Assembly: GCF_900141865.1 (NCBI RefSeq)
Contig: NZ_FQYW01000006.1
Span: 1-64,000, forward strand
Reading direction: 5' to 3'
DNA: 64,000 bases
Source: Anaerovibrio lipolyticus DSM 3074
Lineage (GTDB): Bacteria > Bacillota > Negativicutes > Selenomonadales > Selenomonadaceae
In this document: positions 63,550 to 64,000 of the stretch, piece by piece
How positions within the stretch are numbered: position 1 is the stretch's first letter
How the letters are laid out: every line of letters starts with the position of its first letter
Position numbers and translations under genes: made by a program
The notes under the pieces: model-generated
Seen by the model: the letters and a program-made list of their open reading frames with translations, nothing else
Databases searched by the model: none
What the model was told of the DNA's origin: nothing

Positions 63550-64000
63550 TTAAGCCTGCTTCTTAAACGTTATGCATGCCCATCCCTTGTTTTCCATGCG
63601 CTTAACCACGCCGTAGCCATGGGCCGTAGCAGCATTAATTACATCATCAATACGGTCCTCAATAATACCGCTGGTAAGGAGAGTACCATCCTCCTCAAGA
63701 TGCTCATCCAGCTGATCAAAAAGACGAATTATAATGTCAGCCACAATATTAGCAATTACCAGATTGGCCTTGCCGTGAACATTCTGCATCAAATCGCTCT
63801 GAGCAACTGAAATCACATTTTCCACATGATTTTCCTCCAGATTTTCCTGGACGATTTTCAATACGGAATCATCGTAATCCACTGCCTGAATATCCTTTGC
63901 TCCCAGCTTGGCAGCAATAATTGACAAAATCCCGGAGCCTGTGCCCACATCAAAAACCTTCATGCCCGGCTGTACCAGCTTTTCCAGTTCGCAAATACAC
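63550..64000 (-). CDS. prmA: Ribosomal protein L11 methyltransferase, C-terminal part (cut by window edge)
   Basis: The frame is open to the window end. It shows VQPGMKVFDVGTGSGILSIIAAKLGA, VDYDDSVLKIVQENLEENHV and NLVIANIVADIIIRL, the SAM-binding and NxxA-type motifs of PrmA. The N-terminal substrate domain lies beyond the window. It precedes rsmE by 2 bp, the usual order. Confidence 0.92.
   Translation of the reverse strand, partial: CICELEKLVQPGMKVFDVGTGSGILSIIAAKLGAKDIQAVDYDDSVLKIVQENLEENHVENVISVAQSDLMQNVHGKANLVIANIVADIIIRLFDQLDEHLEEDGTLLTSGIIEDRIDDVINAATAHGYGVVKRMENKGWACITFKKQA

Noticed and set aside
1-64000. CRISPR arrays, tRNA or rRNA genes, replication origin
   Set aside because: No regularly spaced repeats, cloverleaf-like segments, rRNA sequence or DnaA-box cluster was seen in the intergenic gaps.

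Overview
The window reads as an ordinary chromosomal stretch of an anaerobic, diderm-type Firmicute, most likely a Negativicutes (Selenomonas/Anaerovibrio/Megamonas-like) bacterium. This placement is an inference from gene content, not a database result. It rests on a menaquinone-type UbiA/UbiD pair, a two-gene class I fumarase joined to a di-haem fumarate reductase/succinate dehydrogenase, malate dehydrogenase, a Tat system, the usual Firmicute order rpsU-HIT-mtaB-rsmE-prmA and ispE-gntR-glmU-prs, and many exported proteins of the kind found in outer-membrane-bearing Firmicutes. Base composition looks moderate (mid-40s % GC by eye, not counted). Apart from three genes (468-818, 2441-2869, 54162-54722) every recognised gene lies on the minus strand.

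Layout. 1-2870 is a small accessory patch: the 5' end of an IS110-family transposase with a structured, bridge-RNA-like leader, an XRE repressor, a membrane Ser/Thr kinase and a divergent helix-turn-helix gene. 2900-8680 carries folD, a UbiA/UbiD pair, tatC, two tatA genes and a polyprenyl synthetase, with REP-like repeats around folD. 8770-15224 holds a MEMO-AMMECR1 fusion, a roughly 185-bp branched inverted repeat, and the operon fumarase alpha-beta/sdhC-sdhA-sdhB (malate to fumarate to succinate). 15456-21000 has rph, a CofE-like gene set, an NhaC antiporter and an aminotransferase. 21055-26994 is one long run: a catalytically dead P-type-ATPase-like protein, a TPR-like protein, ispE, gntR, glmU and prs. 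27109-30462 has a dicarboxylate/amino-acid symporter, a small unknown gene, tadA and mdh.

30633-36521 is the most plastic part: two secreted TPR proteins with an almost identical central DNA block but divergent ends, separated by an Rpn-type nuclease gene. A G8 tract lies in the promoter spacer of the second copy. 36797-44679 holds a PHP phosphoesterase and uvrB-uvrA-uvrC. 44853-53923 holds an unusual soluble histidine-kinase-like protein, sstT, glnS-unknown-leuS and an HD protein.

54162-60484 is an envelope region. It has a BsuPI-domain secreted protein behind three phased GTAAAA repeats, then a four-gene block of exported proteins, three of which appear to carry versions of an LPP20/FlgT-N-like domain, then sfsA and another exported unknown. 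The best candidates for undescribed biology are this four-gene envelope block, the TPR/Rpn locus with its possible phase-variable promoter, the pseudo-P-type ATPase, the IS110 leader RNA and the branched element at 10239-10423. No tRNA, rRNA, CRISPR array or replication origin was seen.
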